From Bradyrhizobium sp. (GTDB lineage Bacteria > Pseudomonadota > Alphaproteobacteria > Rhizobiales > Xanthobacteraceae), in the NCBI GenBank assembly GCA_028290305.1, contig JAQGKC010000374.1:1-6668 (forward strand): DNA of 6,668 nt, read 5' to 3'. The notes beneath the pieces are model-generated. The model searched no databases. It was not told the origin of the DNA and saw nothing but the letters and a program-made list of their open reading frames with translations. Position numbers and translations under genes: made by a program. Below, piece after piece: positions 1-5,942 of the stretch; position 1 is the stretch's first letter; every line of letters begins with the position of its first letter.

Positions 1-243
1 TTCCACCAGGGCTCGACGATCGGCCGCCGTCGCCGGGACGATCTGCACCAGCGTCGACCAGCCCCACGATTGCACGCCGAGAAAGCCGCTGCGGAAGGCC
101 GAACGGTTTTTGCCGGTCAGCTTGGCCGGGTCCCGATCGCAAAACCGGAACGCGCCCGATACGGCCCAGTCGCCAGGTTCCGCCGCCACGTCGAAGACGA
201 ACGTGTCGGATGGATCAAGGGCTATGGTGCGCAACAGCTTCAC
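1..243 (-). CDS. DUF6505-like protein, 3' end cut by the window edge
   Basis: An open frame on the minus strand begins with GTG at 243 and runs 81 codons without a stop to the window edge, so the C-terminal part is missing. The product begins MKLLRTIALDPSDTFVFD and contains EPGDWAVSGAF and GFLGVQSWGWSTLV. From memory this matches the small DUF6505 family found beside formate dehydrogenase and lipoate-ligase-like genes in Bradyrhizobium; its function is unknown. There is no signal peptide or membrane segment, so it is probably cytoplasmic. The GTG start overlaps the TGA stop of the upstream ligase-like gene as GTGA, a sign of translational coupling in one operon. The start is supported by this overlap and by the conserved-looking N-terminus. 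The family name is recalled, not searched. Confidence 0.8.
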   Translation of the reverse strand, partial: MKLLRTIALDPSDTFVFDVAAEPGDWAVSGAFRFCDRDPAKLTGKNRSAFRSGFLGVQSWGWSTLVQIVPATAADRRALVE

Positions 244-1025
244 ATGCGCGGTGCTCCGAGTTTCGGATCGAGCCACGAAGGCGTGGCCAAAGCCTTGAGC
301 AGGTCACGCCGCTCGGTCTTGTCAGTACCGGTCCGGTGCGTGATGAGATCGCCGCTCTCGTCGATCCTGCGGCGGACTTGTGTTTCGGGCGTCAGCCGGC
401 TCAGGAATTCGCGCGCCACGCCATCGAACCCGTCAACCTGCCAAGCGTCGGTCGTCAGCATCAGATGCCGCGCAAAACTTTCCGTTACCTGAACCGCTCC
501 CGCGTCGCCAAAACCTTCCTGCTCGAGTGCCGAGGAGAGCGGAAGAATGCCCAGCGGCGCGTCAGTCACCGAGACGGTTCGGATCATAGCACCGAATACC
601 AGCCATGGCGGCGCCTCGTCTTCTTTCGCAGATGGAGGCCAGCCGAGCCTCCCGCCGCCGACGAGGCCACCGTCGATGCGGATCGCGTCGGGCCAATCGA
701 TCGCTACCTCCTTGTTCGGCGGCGCATAGGCGCGCAGGGCGTCGGTCAGCGCCACCATTCCGGCATAGAAAGCGCGGCGCGCGGTGTACAATGGCTCGTT
801 GGGTTCGAGCACCACCGCAAATTCCGCGAGATCGAACCGCCCGACATAGACCAGGGTACCTGCGCCGCTCGCTTCGGCGATATCGAGCGCGTGGGTGAAG
901 GCGTCACGGCTTTCGCGCAGCCTCACCAGCGTGAACGGCGGAGGCAAATCGATGGGTTCCGATGCGAACGCGTCCGTGCGTGGGGTCGGTGACAGCTGTC
1001 GCTCCAGCTTCCTTTTCCGCTCCAA
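240..1025 (-). CDS. Biotin/lipoate--protein ligase-like protein with C-terminal DUF4444-type domain
   Basis: The 261-residue product resembles the biotin/lipoate A/B ligase fold. Visible landmarks are the N-terminal PPPFTLVRLRES segment (28-40), GTLVYVGRFDLAEFAVVLEP (56-75), VAIDWPDAIRIDGGLVGGG (about 107-125, counterpart of the KWPND...K-G region of biotin ligases) and PWLVFGAMIRT (140-150, counterpart of the strand after it). Residues from about 198 on (DGFDGVAREFLSRL...TGTDKTERRDLLKAL) look like the DUF4444 tail. The lysine that follows the WPND motif in true ligases is not visible, so a ligase reaction is doubtful. The listed start is TTG at 1025, just after an in-frame stop; it has no good ribosome binding site, and TTG at 947 (just before PPPF) is an alternative. 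The gene heads an operon with the DUF6505-like gene (GTGA overlap) and is divergent from the Fe-S protein. Probably cytoplasmic. The formate dehydrogenase link is recalled from Bradyrhizobium neighbourhoods. Confidence 0.82.
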   Translation of the reverse strand: MERKRKLERQLSPTPRTDAFASEPIDLPPPFTLVRLRESRDAFTHALDIAEASGAGTLVYVGRFDLAEFAVVLEPNEPLYTARRAFYAGMVALTDALRAYAPPNKEVAIDWPDAIRIDGGLVGGGRLGWPPSAKEDEAPPWLVFGAMIRTVSVTDAPLGILPLSSALEQEGFGDAGAVQVTESFARHLMLTTDAWQVDGFDGVAREFLSRLTPETQVRRRIDESGDLITHRTGTDKTERRDLLKALATPSWLDPKLGAPRM

Positions 1026-1053
1026 TGAGCATAACTATACGAGACGGACCGCC

Positions 1054-1079
1054 GACGCGAGTCTGCTCGCAGCCGTTCC
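1054..1079 (-). promoter_or_regulatory. Candidate EcfG-type (general stress response) promoter
   Basis: Read on the minus strand, GGAAC (1079-1075) is followed after 17 nt by CGTC (1057-1054). The recalled alphaproteobacterial EcfG consensus is GGAAC-N16/17-CGTT, so 8 of 9 positions agree. Transcription would begin near 1047, about 20 nt before the TTG start of the ligase-like gene. The spacer also contains a 5-bp hairpin, GCGAG-TCTG-CTCGC (1057-1070). This is a motif match only and could be chance in GC-rich DNA. Confidence 0.3.
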
Positions 1080-1110
1080 GCGCCTCTTTGGTCGGAGTGT
1101 TGGGCAAAGC

Positions 1111-3129
1111 ATGGCACGTCCTCCCAAAACGATCCTGATGTGCTCGTGCGAAGACACGATGCGCCTCGATACGCCTGCCGTTAAGCGGGGATGCTGCAAC
1201 AGCGAGATCGCGACCTTTCGCCAGCTGTGCCGGGCCGAGCTCGATCAGTTTCGCAATGCCGCCAGGGCAGAGGGATCGCTCACCGTCGGCTGCACCCAGG
1301 AGGCGCGGCTGTTCTCGGATGAGGCAGGCGAGCGGGCGGAGCGTATCGATTTCGTCAACGTGCGCGAGACGGCAGGCTGGTCCACGGGAGGGGCCCAGGC
1401 GGGACCGAAAATGGCGGCCCTGCTCGCCGCCACCGCTGAGCCGGCGCCTGATTTCCCGCTCGTCAGCCTGTCGAGCGAAGGCGTGATCCTGATCTATGGT
1501 CGGGACGAGAGTGCGATCGAAGCCGGCAGACTGCTGGCCGATCATCTTGATGTCACGGTCATGATTACTGGGGCCGTGCAGATCGCGCCGCCGGCTGTCA
1601 CTTCCTTCCCCATCGTCAAGGGAACCATTCGCAACGCCAAGGGCCATTTCGGCGCCTTCGAGCTCGTCATCGACGATTACGCGGCACTCCGCCCCTCCTC
1701 GCGCGATACCTTGATCTTCGAAACTTCCCGCGATGGCGCGACCTCGCGTTGCGATCTCGTTCTTGATCTCTCTGGCGGTCCGCCGCTCTTTCCCGCCCAT
1801 GATCTGCGCGAAGGGTATCTCCGCGCCGATCCGCGGGACCCGGCGGCGATGCTGCGCGCGGTGCTCAAAGCACGTGACCTCGTCGGAAGCTTCGACAAGC
1901 CGAAATACATCAATTTCACCGCGGAACTCTGCGCCCATTCGCGTTCAAAGCTGACGGGATGCCACCGCTGTCTCGATCTTTGCCCGACCAGCGCAATTAC
2001 GCCGGACGGCGATCACGTCAGGATCAGCGCCGAAATCTGCGCCGGATGCGGCCAGTGCGCCGCGGCCTGCCCGACCGGAGCGGCCTCCTGTGCGCTGCCG
2101 CCTGCCGACACGCTGCTGCACAAGTTGCGCGCCATGCTGCTGACCTATCGCGACGCCGGCGGCTCCGGGGCCATCGTGCTGTTCCACGACGGCCAACACG
2201 GCAGCGCGCTGATCGATGCGCTCGCCCGCCATGGCGACGGCCTTCCGGCCAACGTGCTGCCGCTAGCCGTCAACGAGGTGACGCAGGTCGGCCTGGAGGC
2301 GATCGCGGCGGCCTTCGCCTACGGCACGGCAGCTGTGCGTTTCCTTCTGCGGGCAAAACCCCTGCACGACGTCGCCGGACTTTCGCAGACGCTGGCGATG
2401 GCCGATGCCATTCTTTCCGGGCTGGGATTTTCGGGGCGCCGTGTTTCGACCATCGAAACGGACGATCCGGATGCGCTCGGCGAGGCGCTGCGGGGGATAG
2501 AACCCGCGCCGACCGTGCAGCACCCCGCAACGTTCAGGACGGTCGGCAAGCGGCCCGATCTGCTTCGTTTCGCCCTGAGCGAACTGCACCGCGTCGCGCC
2601 CGCTCCGACCGACGTGATTGCGCTGCCCGAGGGCGCACCGCTCGGCGCAATCAGCGTCAATGTGGACGGATGCACGCTGTGCCTGTCCTGCGTATCGGTG
2701 TGTCCCACCGGTGCGCTGCTTGACGATCCCGAACGTCCTTCGCTCAAATTTGTCGAAGACGCCTGCGTGCAGTGCGGCTTGTGCGAGAGCACATGCCCGG
2801 AAAAGGTCATCACGCTGAAGCCGCAGATCGACTTCCGCGCCGCCAGGGCAAGAACCCAGATCATCAAGGAAGAAGAGCCGGCGCTTTGCATCCGTTGCAA
2901 CAAGCCGTTTGGCGTCAAGAGCACGATCGACAAGATCGCGGCGAAGCTCGAAGGCCGGCACTGGATGTTTCCCGCGGGCGACAAGCGGCTGGATGCAATC
3001 AGGATGTGCGCCGACTGCCGCGTCATTACGATGAGCGAGCAGCAATTCGATCCGTTCGCCGGCGTTCCCGAGCGCGCGCCGCCGCGTACGACAGACGATT
3101 ATCTGCGCGAACGTGAGAGCAAGGGATAG
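1111..3129 (+). CDS. Multi-cluster 4Fe-4S protein with reduced HdrA-like N-terminal part (formate dehydrogenase-associated)
   Basis: The product is 672 residues, without signal peptide or membrane segment, so cytoplasmic. Layout: CSCED (11-15), VGCTQEARLF (59-68) and FVNVRETAGW (81-90) recall the N-terminal region of HdrA/QmoA. A Rossmann-like stretch at 124-151 (ILIYGRDESAIEAG...) has no GxGxxG. Ferredoxin pair 1 uses C274/C284/C287/C291 and C310/C313/C316/C320. Residues about 353-415 resemble an MvhD/FlpD-like alpha/beta segment. Ferredoxin pair 2 uses C521/C524/C527/C531 and C552/C555/C558/C562. Two CxxC pairs follow (593/596 and 633/636), then a TTDDYLRERES tail. Up to four [4Fe-4S] clusters suggest electron transfer or cluster delivery, and I recall this family beside formate dehydrogenase genes in Bradyrhizobium. 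The frame is open upstream to 895, but that part lies antisense to the ligase-like gene and has no Fe-S character; ATG 1111, where the homologous-looking N-terminus begins, is preferred. Its ribosome binding site is weak (GGAG at 1094). It ends immediately before the stop of the converging cytochrome gene. Confidence 0.88.
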   Translation: MARPPKTILMCSCEDTMRLDTPAVKRGCCNSEIATFRQLCRAELDQFRNAARAEGSLTVGCTQEARLFSDEAGERAERIDFVNVRETAGWSTGGAQAGPKMAALLAATAEPAPDFPLVSLSSEGVILIYGRDESAIEAGRLLADHLDVTVMITGAVQIAPPAVTSFPIVKGTIRNAKGHFGAFELVIDDYAALRPSSRDTLIFETSRDGATSRCDLVLDLSGGPPLFPAHDLREGYLRADPRDPAAMLRAVLKARDLVGSFDKPKYINFTAELCAHSRSKLTGCHRCLDLCPTSAITPDGDHVRISAEICAGCGQCAAACPTGAASCALPPADTLLHKLRAMLLTYRDAGGSGAIVLFHDGQHGSALIDALARHGDGLPANVLPLAVNEVTQVGLEAIAAAFAYGTAAVRFLLRAKPLHDVAGLSQTLAMADAILSGLGFSGRRVSTIETDDPDALGEALRGIEPAPTVQHPATFRTVGKRPDLLRFALSELHRVAPAPTDVIALPEGAPLGAISVNVDGCTLCLSCVSVCPTGALLDDPERPSLKFVEDACVQCGLCESTCPEKVITLKPQIDFRAARARTQIIKEEEPALCIRCNKPFGVKSTIDKIAAKLEGRHWMFPAGDKRLDAIRMCADCRVITMSEQQFDPFAGVPERAPPRTTDDYLRERESKG

Positions 3130-4416
3130 CTATTTGGCGGTCGCGCGTGCGAGAAAGTCGGTGAGCGCCTTGCGGTCCTCGGGCGACCCGATCCGTTGCT
3201 CCGGCATCTTGGTGCCGGGCGTATAGGCGTTCGGGCCGACCTCGAACAGTTTTGCGACGGTCTCCGGAGTCCATACGATGGACATGCTTTTCAGCGCATC
3301 GGAAAAGCGATAGCCGGGCAGCGACGCGATCCTGCGGCCGAACAATCCAGCAAGGGTCGGGCCGGCGCGCGCATTGTCCTTCTCTGACAGCGTATGGCAG
3401 GCAACGCAGGCCCTGAATATTTCTGCGCCGTGGTCCCCTACAAAGGCTGCCAGCGGATCGGCCGGCGTGCCGCTCAGCGAGGATCCGATCGGGTCACCGG
3501 TCAGTGCATTCCAGCGTCGGATCGCACCGTCTGCGCCGCCCGTCAGCACGGTCGCGTTATCGGGCAAGAATGCCACGGACCACACCGGCAAACCCGGACC
3601 GCCGAGCGTTCGCAGCACGCTTCGCGCCTTGCGATCGATGAGCGCTACGGCGCCGCCTATGCCGGCCGCCGCGATCAACGTCCCGTCAGGAGACATCGCC
3701 AGCGCGACAATCGGCGTCGGACCGGCCTGAACCCCGCCGGCCTCCTTCGCCCCCACGGTCAGAAAGCGTACTTTCCCATCGGCACCGCCCGCTGCGATTT
3801 CTCCGTCAGCCGCGATCGCCACCGCGTTGAGGGGCGATGTCAGCGTGATGACATCCGGCGGTCCGTCCGGCAGCGGCCAGATGCTCACCGCAAGGTCGTA
3901 ACCGACGCTGACCAGCGATTTTCCGTCCGGCATGAAGGCAACGCCGTTGACGTTCTGCAAGTGGCCCTCCAGCACGCGCTTCGCACCGGAACCAAGCGGC
4001 CAAAGCCGCACGGTGCGATCCCAGGATGCGGATGCCAGCATCGAACCGTCGGGCGAGACGGCAAGTCCCGAAATCGGTGCGCGATGGCCTTCAAAGACCT
4101 CGTCCGGCTGTTGCCGGCCCGCCGTCCAGATGGCTATCCGCGCATCGGCTCCAGCGGTTGCCATGCGGCCGTTCCGCAGGAAGACCACCGCATTCACTGC
4201 GTCAGAATGAAAGCGAAGAACCTGCTCAGCGGATTCGGTCGCAAGCGACCATCGGATGGCGGAAGTGTCGAAACTGCCGGAAAGGACGCTGTTCCCGTCG
4301 GCTGAAATGGCCAGCGCTCGAACCGGTCCACCATGCCCGGAGAGCTGAGCCCAGGCAGCTTCGACATCCAGCGACAGCGCTGCAGCGATTGCGCAGAGAT
4401 ACAGGCGCAAGTTCAT
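3130..4416 (-). CDS. Periplasmic WD40-repeat / cytochrome c fusion protein
   Basis: The 428-residue product starts with a Sec-type signal peptide (1-23, likely cut after AWA). Seven WD40-like repeats follow, at about 25-58, 66-98, 107-140, 148-182, 190-220, 229-260 and 268-304, with typical GH...V..LA.SPDG...AS...D..VRLW spacing; seven make one closed beta-propeller. The C-terminal 100 residues are a class I cytochrome c domain with heme motif CVACH (337-341), GPTLAGLFGRR (352-362) and likely axial Met404 in TPGTKMPEQ. It should act in the periplasm as a heme electron carrier or docking protein, and needs the cytochrome c maturation system. The start is ATG 4416; the Shine-Dalgarno match upstream is poor (GGA about 9 nt before). 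It converges with the Fe-S gene with no intergenic base. I recall such a cytochrome near formate dehydrogenase clusters in Bradyrhizobium; the partner here is inferred. Confidence 0.92.
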   Translation of the reverse strand: MNLRLYLCAIAAALSLDVEAAWAQLSGHGGPVRALAISADGNSVLSGSFDTSAIRWSLATESAEQVLRFHSDAVNAVVFLRNGRMATAGADARIAIWTAGRQQPDEVFEGHRAPISGLAVSPDGSMLASASWDRTVRLWPLGSGAKRVLEGHLQNVNGVAFMPDGKSLVSVGYDLAVSIWPLPDGPPDVITLTSPLNAVAIAADGEIAAGGADGKVRFLTVGAKEAGGVQAGPTPIVALAMSPDGTLIAAAGIGGAVALIDRKARSVLRTLGGPGLPVWSVAFLPDNATVLTGGADGAIRRWNALTGDPIGSSLSGTPADPLAAFVGDHGAEIFRACVACHTLSEKDNARAGPTLAGLFGRRIASLPGYRFSDALKSMSIVWTPETVAKLFEVGPNAYTPGTKMPEQRIGSPEDRKALTDFLARATAK

Positions 4417-4516
4417 CGCTTATCCATCGCTGTCGTGCTGGCACGCGTAGCGCGATCGTGCCTCAATCCGACCAGACGGTAAAGGACATCGCGGCGCGAC
4501 CGGATCCATCGGACTA

Positions 4517-4734
4517 TTAGTGAGGCTTCACGACGGTCTTGCTTGAGCCTTCGGGTGCGGCTTGCATACTGGGCGGGCTTTGCCCTTGAAGACTCTCGGC
4601 GGGAGACGTGCGGCCGGTTGTCGAATTGAGCGAAATTCCTTTCGTTTGATCCGTCTGCGCCTCCGCCAATCCGCAGGCCAAGGCCAAGCAAGGCATAGTG
4701 AGGCCGCGACGAACCGCACCGGAGTTTTCCGCCT
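4517..4734 (-). pseudogene. Small exported protein gene, probably frameshifted in the signal peptide
   Basis: On the minus strand one frame reads RKTPVRFVAASLCLA (from about 4731), the basic and hydrophobic start of a signal peptide. The frame one base back continues with LALACGLAEAQ and then TDQTKGISLNSTTGRTSPAE, ending ...SSKTVVKPH at TAA (4519-4517), directly followed by TAG. Joining the two near 4687-4695 gives a credible secreted protein of about 70 residues with an AEAQ-like cleavage region. One missing base would explain the break. The first frame also has no ATG at the expected place (AGG at 4734, GTG at 4719). The alternative is an intact 59-residue ORF starting at ATG 4696; it lacks a ribosome binding site and a basic N-region, so I favour a damaged gene. 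It lies just upstream of, and on the same strand as, the cytochrome gene. Family not recognised. Confidence 0.45.
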
Positions 4735-4851
4735 CGTTGTCGATTGTCCAGGTTCAAAGGCAAACCCGCCTTCAGTTCCATGCTGCACTGCACTGCGGCA
4801 GAGCGCAGGTTTTCCCGCCCGGTGGGGCGTTGGCTGCGCGCTTTTATCATC

Positions 4852-4881
4852 TTGAGCCGTAGCCGCCCGGCAACCTATCGT
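4852..4881 (+). promoter_or_regulatory. Possible sigma-70-like promoter of the 79-residue protein gene
   Basis: TTGAGC (4852-4857) and TATCGT (4876-4881) are separated by 18 nt, each matching 4 of 6 consensus bases. A transcript would start near 4888, leaving about 20 nt before ATG 4910 that include the ribosome binding site. Weak evidence from motif match and position only. Confidence 0.22.
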
Positions 4882-4897
4882 GCACTTCCTTCGTCAG

Positions 4898-4904
4898 AAG
4901 GAGG
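4898..4904 (+). promoter_or_regulatory. Strong Shine-Dalgarno site deciding the start at 4910
   Basis: AAGGAGG ends 5 nt before ATG 4910. It is the best ribosome binding site seen in the window. It argues against an upstream in-frame start at 4880, which would place this site inside the coding region. Confidence 0.65.
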
Positions 4905-4909
4905 GCGAG

Positions 4910-5149
4910 ATGCATATACGATTCAAGGCGTATGGGCACTTCCTTTCAATTTGCCGGTCGCTCCGCGATCTAATGTCGCCGCACGATCAGAATGTCCCAA
5001 CAGAGACCTCGCCCTCACTCGTTTTCGCCACGTCCGTGTTGGCGCTTCTTTTGACGATCCTAGAGATAGATCTTCACCGAACTGAACTGCATCTAGTGGG
5101 GCTTATGCATGATGCGGACGGCCTTAATCCTATTTTTATGAGCCCATAG
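4910..5149 (+). CDS. Small hypothetical protein with one predicted membrane segment
   Basis: The 79-residue product starts at ATG 4910, chosen because AAGGAGG lies 5 nt upstream. Residues 1-30 are polar and fairly basic (MHIRFKAYGHFLSICRSLRD). Residues about 36-52 (SLVFATSVLALLLTILE) form one hydrophobic segment long enough to span the membrane. The tail IDLHRTELHLVGL...NPIFMSP is amphipathic. The ending NPIFMSP and the IDLHR-EL-LGL pattern vaguely recall small hypothetical proteins of Bradyrhizobium, but I cannot name a family or function. It stands alone, about 490 nt from the divergent cytochrome gene. The good ribosome binding site is the main argument that it is real. Confidence 0.55.
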   Translation: MHIRFKAYGHFLSICRSLRDLMSPHDQNVPTETSPSLVFATSVLALLLTILEIDLHRTELHLVGLMHDADGLNPIFMSP

Positions 5150-5186
5150 ATTTTTGCATAGTCGAACTCCTTACCACCTTGTCAGA

Positions 5187-5531
5187 ATGATAGGAGTCAC
5201 CGGCCGACTGACTCCCTCTGTCGCCGGCAGGGTGGCGCCAGGCGCGATTGCGGAACTGTTGCGCAACGGCGAGCGCCAAGATCAAGCGGTCACAGATCCA
5301 TCTGGACAATTCGTCATGGTCCCTCCCCGCCTTCCCCCTGGGAGCTACGAGCTGAATTTGACGTCCAAATTGCCGGACGGCACTCTCGCAGAGCGATCTA
5401 CAAATTACATCGTGGCGAGAGGTCAAATGATCTTAAGAGACTCCCCATGGCGTCCTGTCGGCAGTGCCAGACCTCGGCCGTTTTGTTCGGCGGGTTTTGG
5501 CCTGTGCTTTGCTTCGATTCGTTACTTTTAG
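5187..5531 (+). pseudogene. Fragment of an Ig-like / carboxypeptidase-regulatory-like domain protein
   Basis: Residues encoded by about 5217-5396 read VAGRVAPGAIAELLRNG, then TDPSGQFVMVP and LPPGSYELNLTSKLPDG. This is the pattern of a small beta-sandwich domain (carboxypeptidase-regulatory or Ig-like) that I recall next to LysM domains in larger Bradyrhizobium envelope proteins. Here only one domain is present. It has no signal peptide and no ribosome binding site before ATG 5187 or TTG 5154. After about 5400 the frame runs on to a stop at 5531, antisense to the 3' end of the exported-protein gene, with a sequence of no domain character. The most likely reading is a leftover of a larger gene broken by rearrangement; a short orphan gene is less likely. 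The surrounding protein and the join points were not found in the window. Confidence 0.45.
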
Positions 5532-5919
5532 TATGCCAACGAGGCGACTCGACCGAGTTGATCTTGGCATTGGCGTTCCGCCAATTTCGGTCCGGACGTC
5601 GACTGAGGCCACTTCCGAAGACGGGAGCTTGATGGACGACGGCGCGATCGAGATCGACCTTCTTGATGGTCTCGGGGATGGTCGATGGACTTTCCGCGGG
5701 CATCGGCTTCGCAACTGGCGCAATAAACTCAGTCTTCACAGGGGTGTCGGGCAGCTTCAGCCTATCAGCCTTCGCCAATTCGTTAAGTGCGAACGCCGGC
5801 TCGATCTTGCTTTGATCCTGGGCGACGACCTGAGCAGCCGGCAGCGCAGCCAACTTGATCGCTATCGCTGGTCCCAAACCAACCATACAAAACAGGGCGA
5901 GCCACAACGTCCTGGACAT
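5398..5919 (-). CDS. Hypothetical exported or membrane-anchored protein, Bradyrhizobium-type
   Basis: The 173-residue product begins MSRTLWLALFCMVGLGPAIA, a signal peptide or signal anchor (hydrophobic about 5-31), followed by a low-complexity, Pro/Ala/Lys-rich stretch (40-100). Next come a basic, Trp-containing segment RPDRNWRNANAKI (108-120) and a Ser/Asn/Lys-rich linker. The C-terminal motif is WHCRQDAMGSLLRSFDLSPRC (151-171), with Cys153 and Cys171 possibly forming a disulfide. From memory, many small exported proteins of Bradyrhizobium share this order: hydrophobic start, a R-W-NAK-like segment, and a tail of the form CR.D..G.LLR...LSP.C. No function is known to me. ATG 5919 is the first Met of the frame; AGGAG at 5938-5934 is 14 nt upstream, farther than usual. 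The 3' end borders the Ig-like fragment at about 5398. Confidence 0.7.
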   Translation of the reverse strand: MSRTLWLALFCMVGLGPAIAIKLAALPAAQVVAQDQSKIEPAFALNELAKADRLKLPDTPVKTEFIAPVAKPMPAESPSTIPETIKKVDLDRAVVHQAPVFGSGLSRRPDRNWRNANAKINSVESPRWHTKSNESKQSTGQNPPNKTAEVWHCRQDAMGSLLRSFDLSPRCNL

Positions 5920-5942
5920 CTTCGAACCAACGGCTCCTACAG

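Noticed and set aside
210..992. Plus-strand frame of 260 codons opposite the ligase-like gene
   Set aside because: Arg-rich shadow without ribosome binding site or family; the minus-strand product has recognisable ligase landmarks.
1057..1070. Hairpin GCGAG-TCTG-CTCGC as terminator or operator
   Set aside because: Only 5 bp, no T-run, and situated between divergent genes; noted only as part of the promoter candidate.
895..1110. N-terminal extension of the Fe-S protein frame up to 895
   Set aside because: It lies antisense to the ligase-like gene, has no Fe-S or HdrA-like character, and the conserved-looking N-terminus begins at ATG 1111.
904..1938. Long minus-strand frame of 344 codons opposite the Fe-S gene
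   Set aside because: Arg/Ala/Gly-rich mirror of a GC-rich coding region with no domain pattern; the plus strand carries clear cysteine motifs.
3394..4305. Plus-strand frame of 303 codons opposite the WD40-cytochrome gene
   Set aside because: Shadow of the repeat-containing gene; Arg-rich and without domains.
4413..4850. Minus-strand frame of 145 codons just upstream of the cytochrome
   Set aside because: No signal peptide or domain. It overlaps the better small exported-protein frames and its end would overlap the cytochrome start.
5136..5426. Minus-strand frame opposite the Ig-like fragment
   Set aside because: Composition is not protein-like, and the plus strand carries the recognisable domain pattern.
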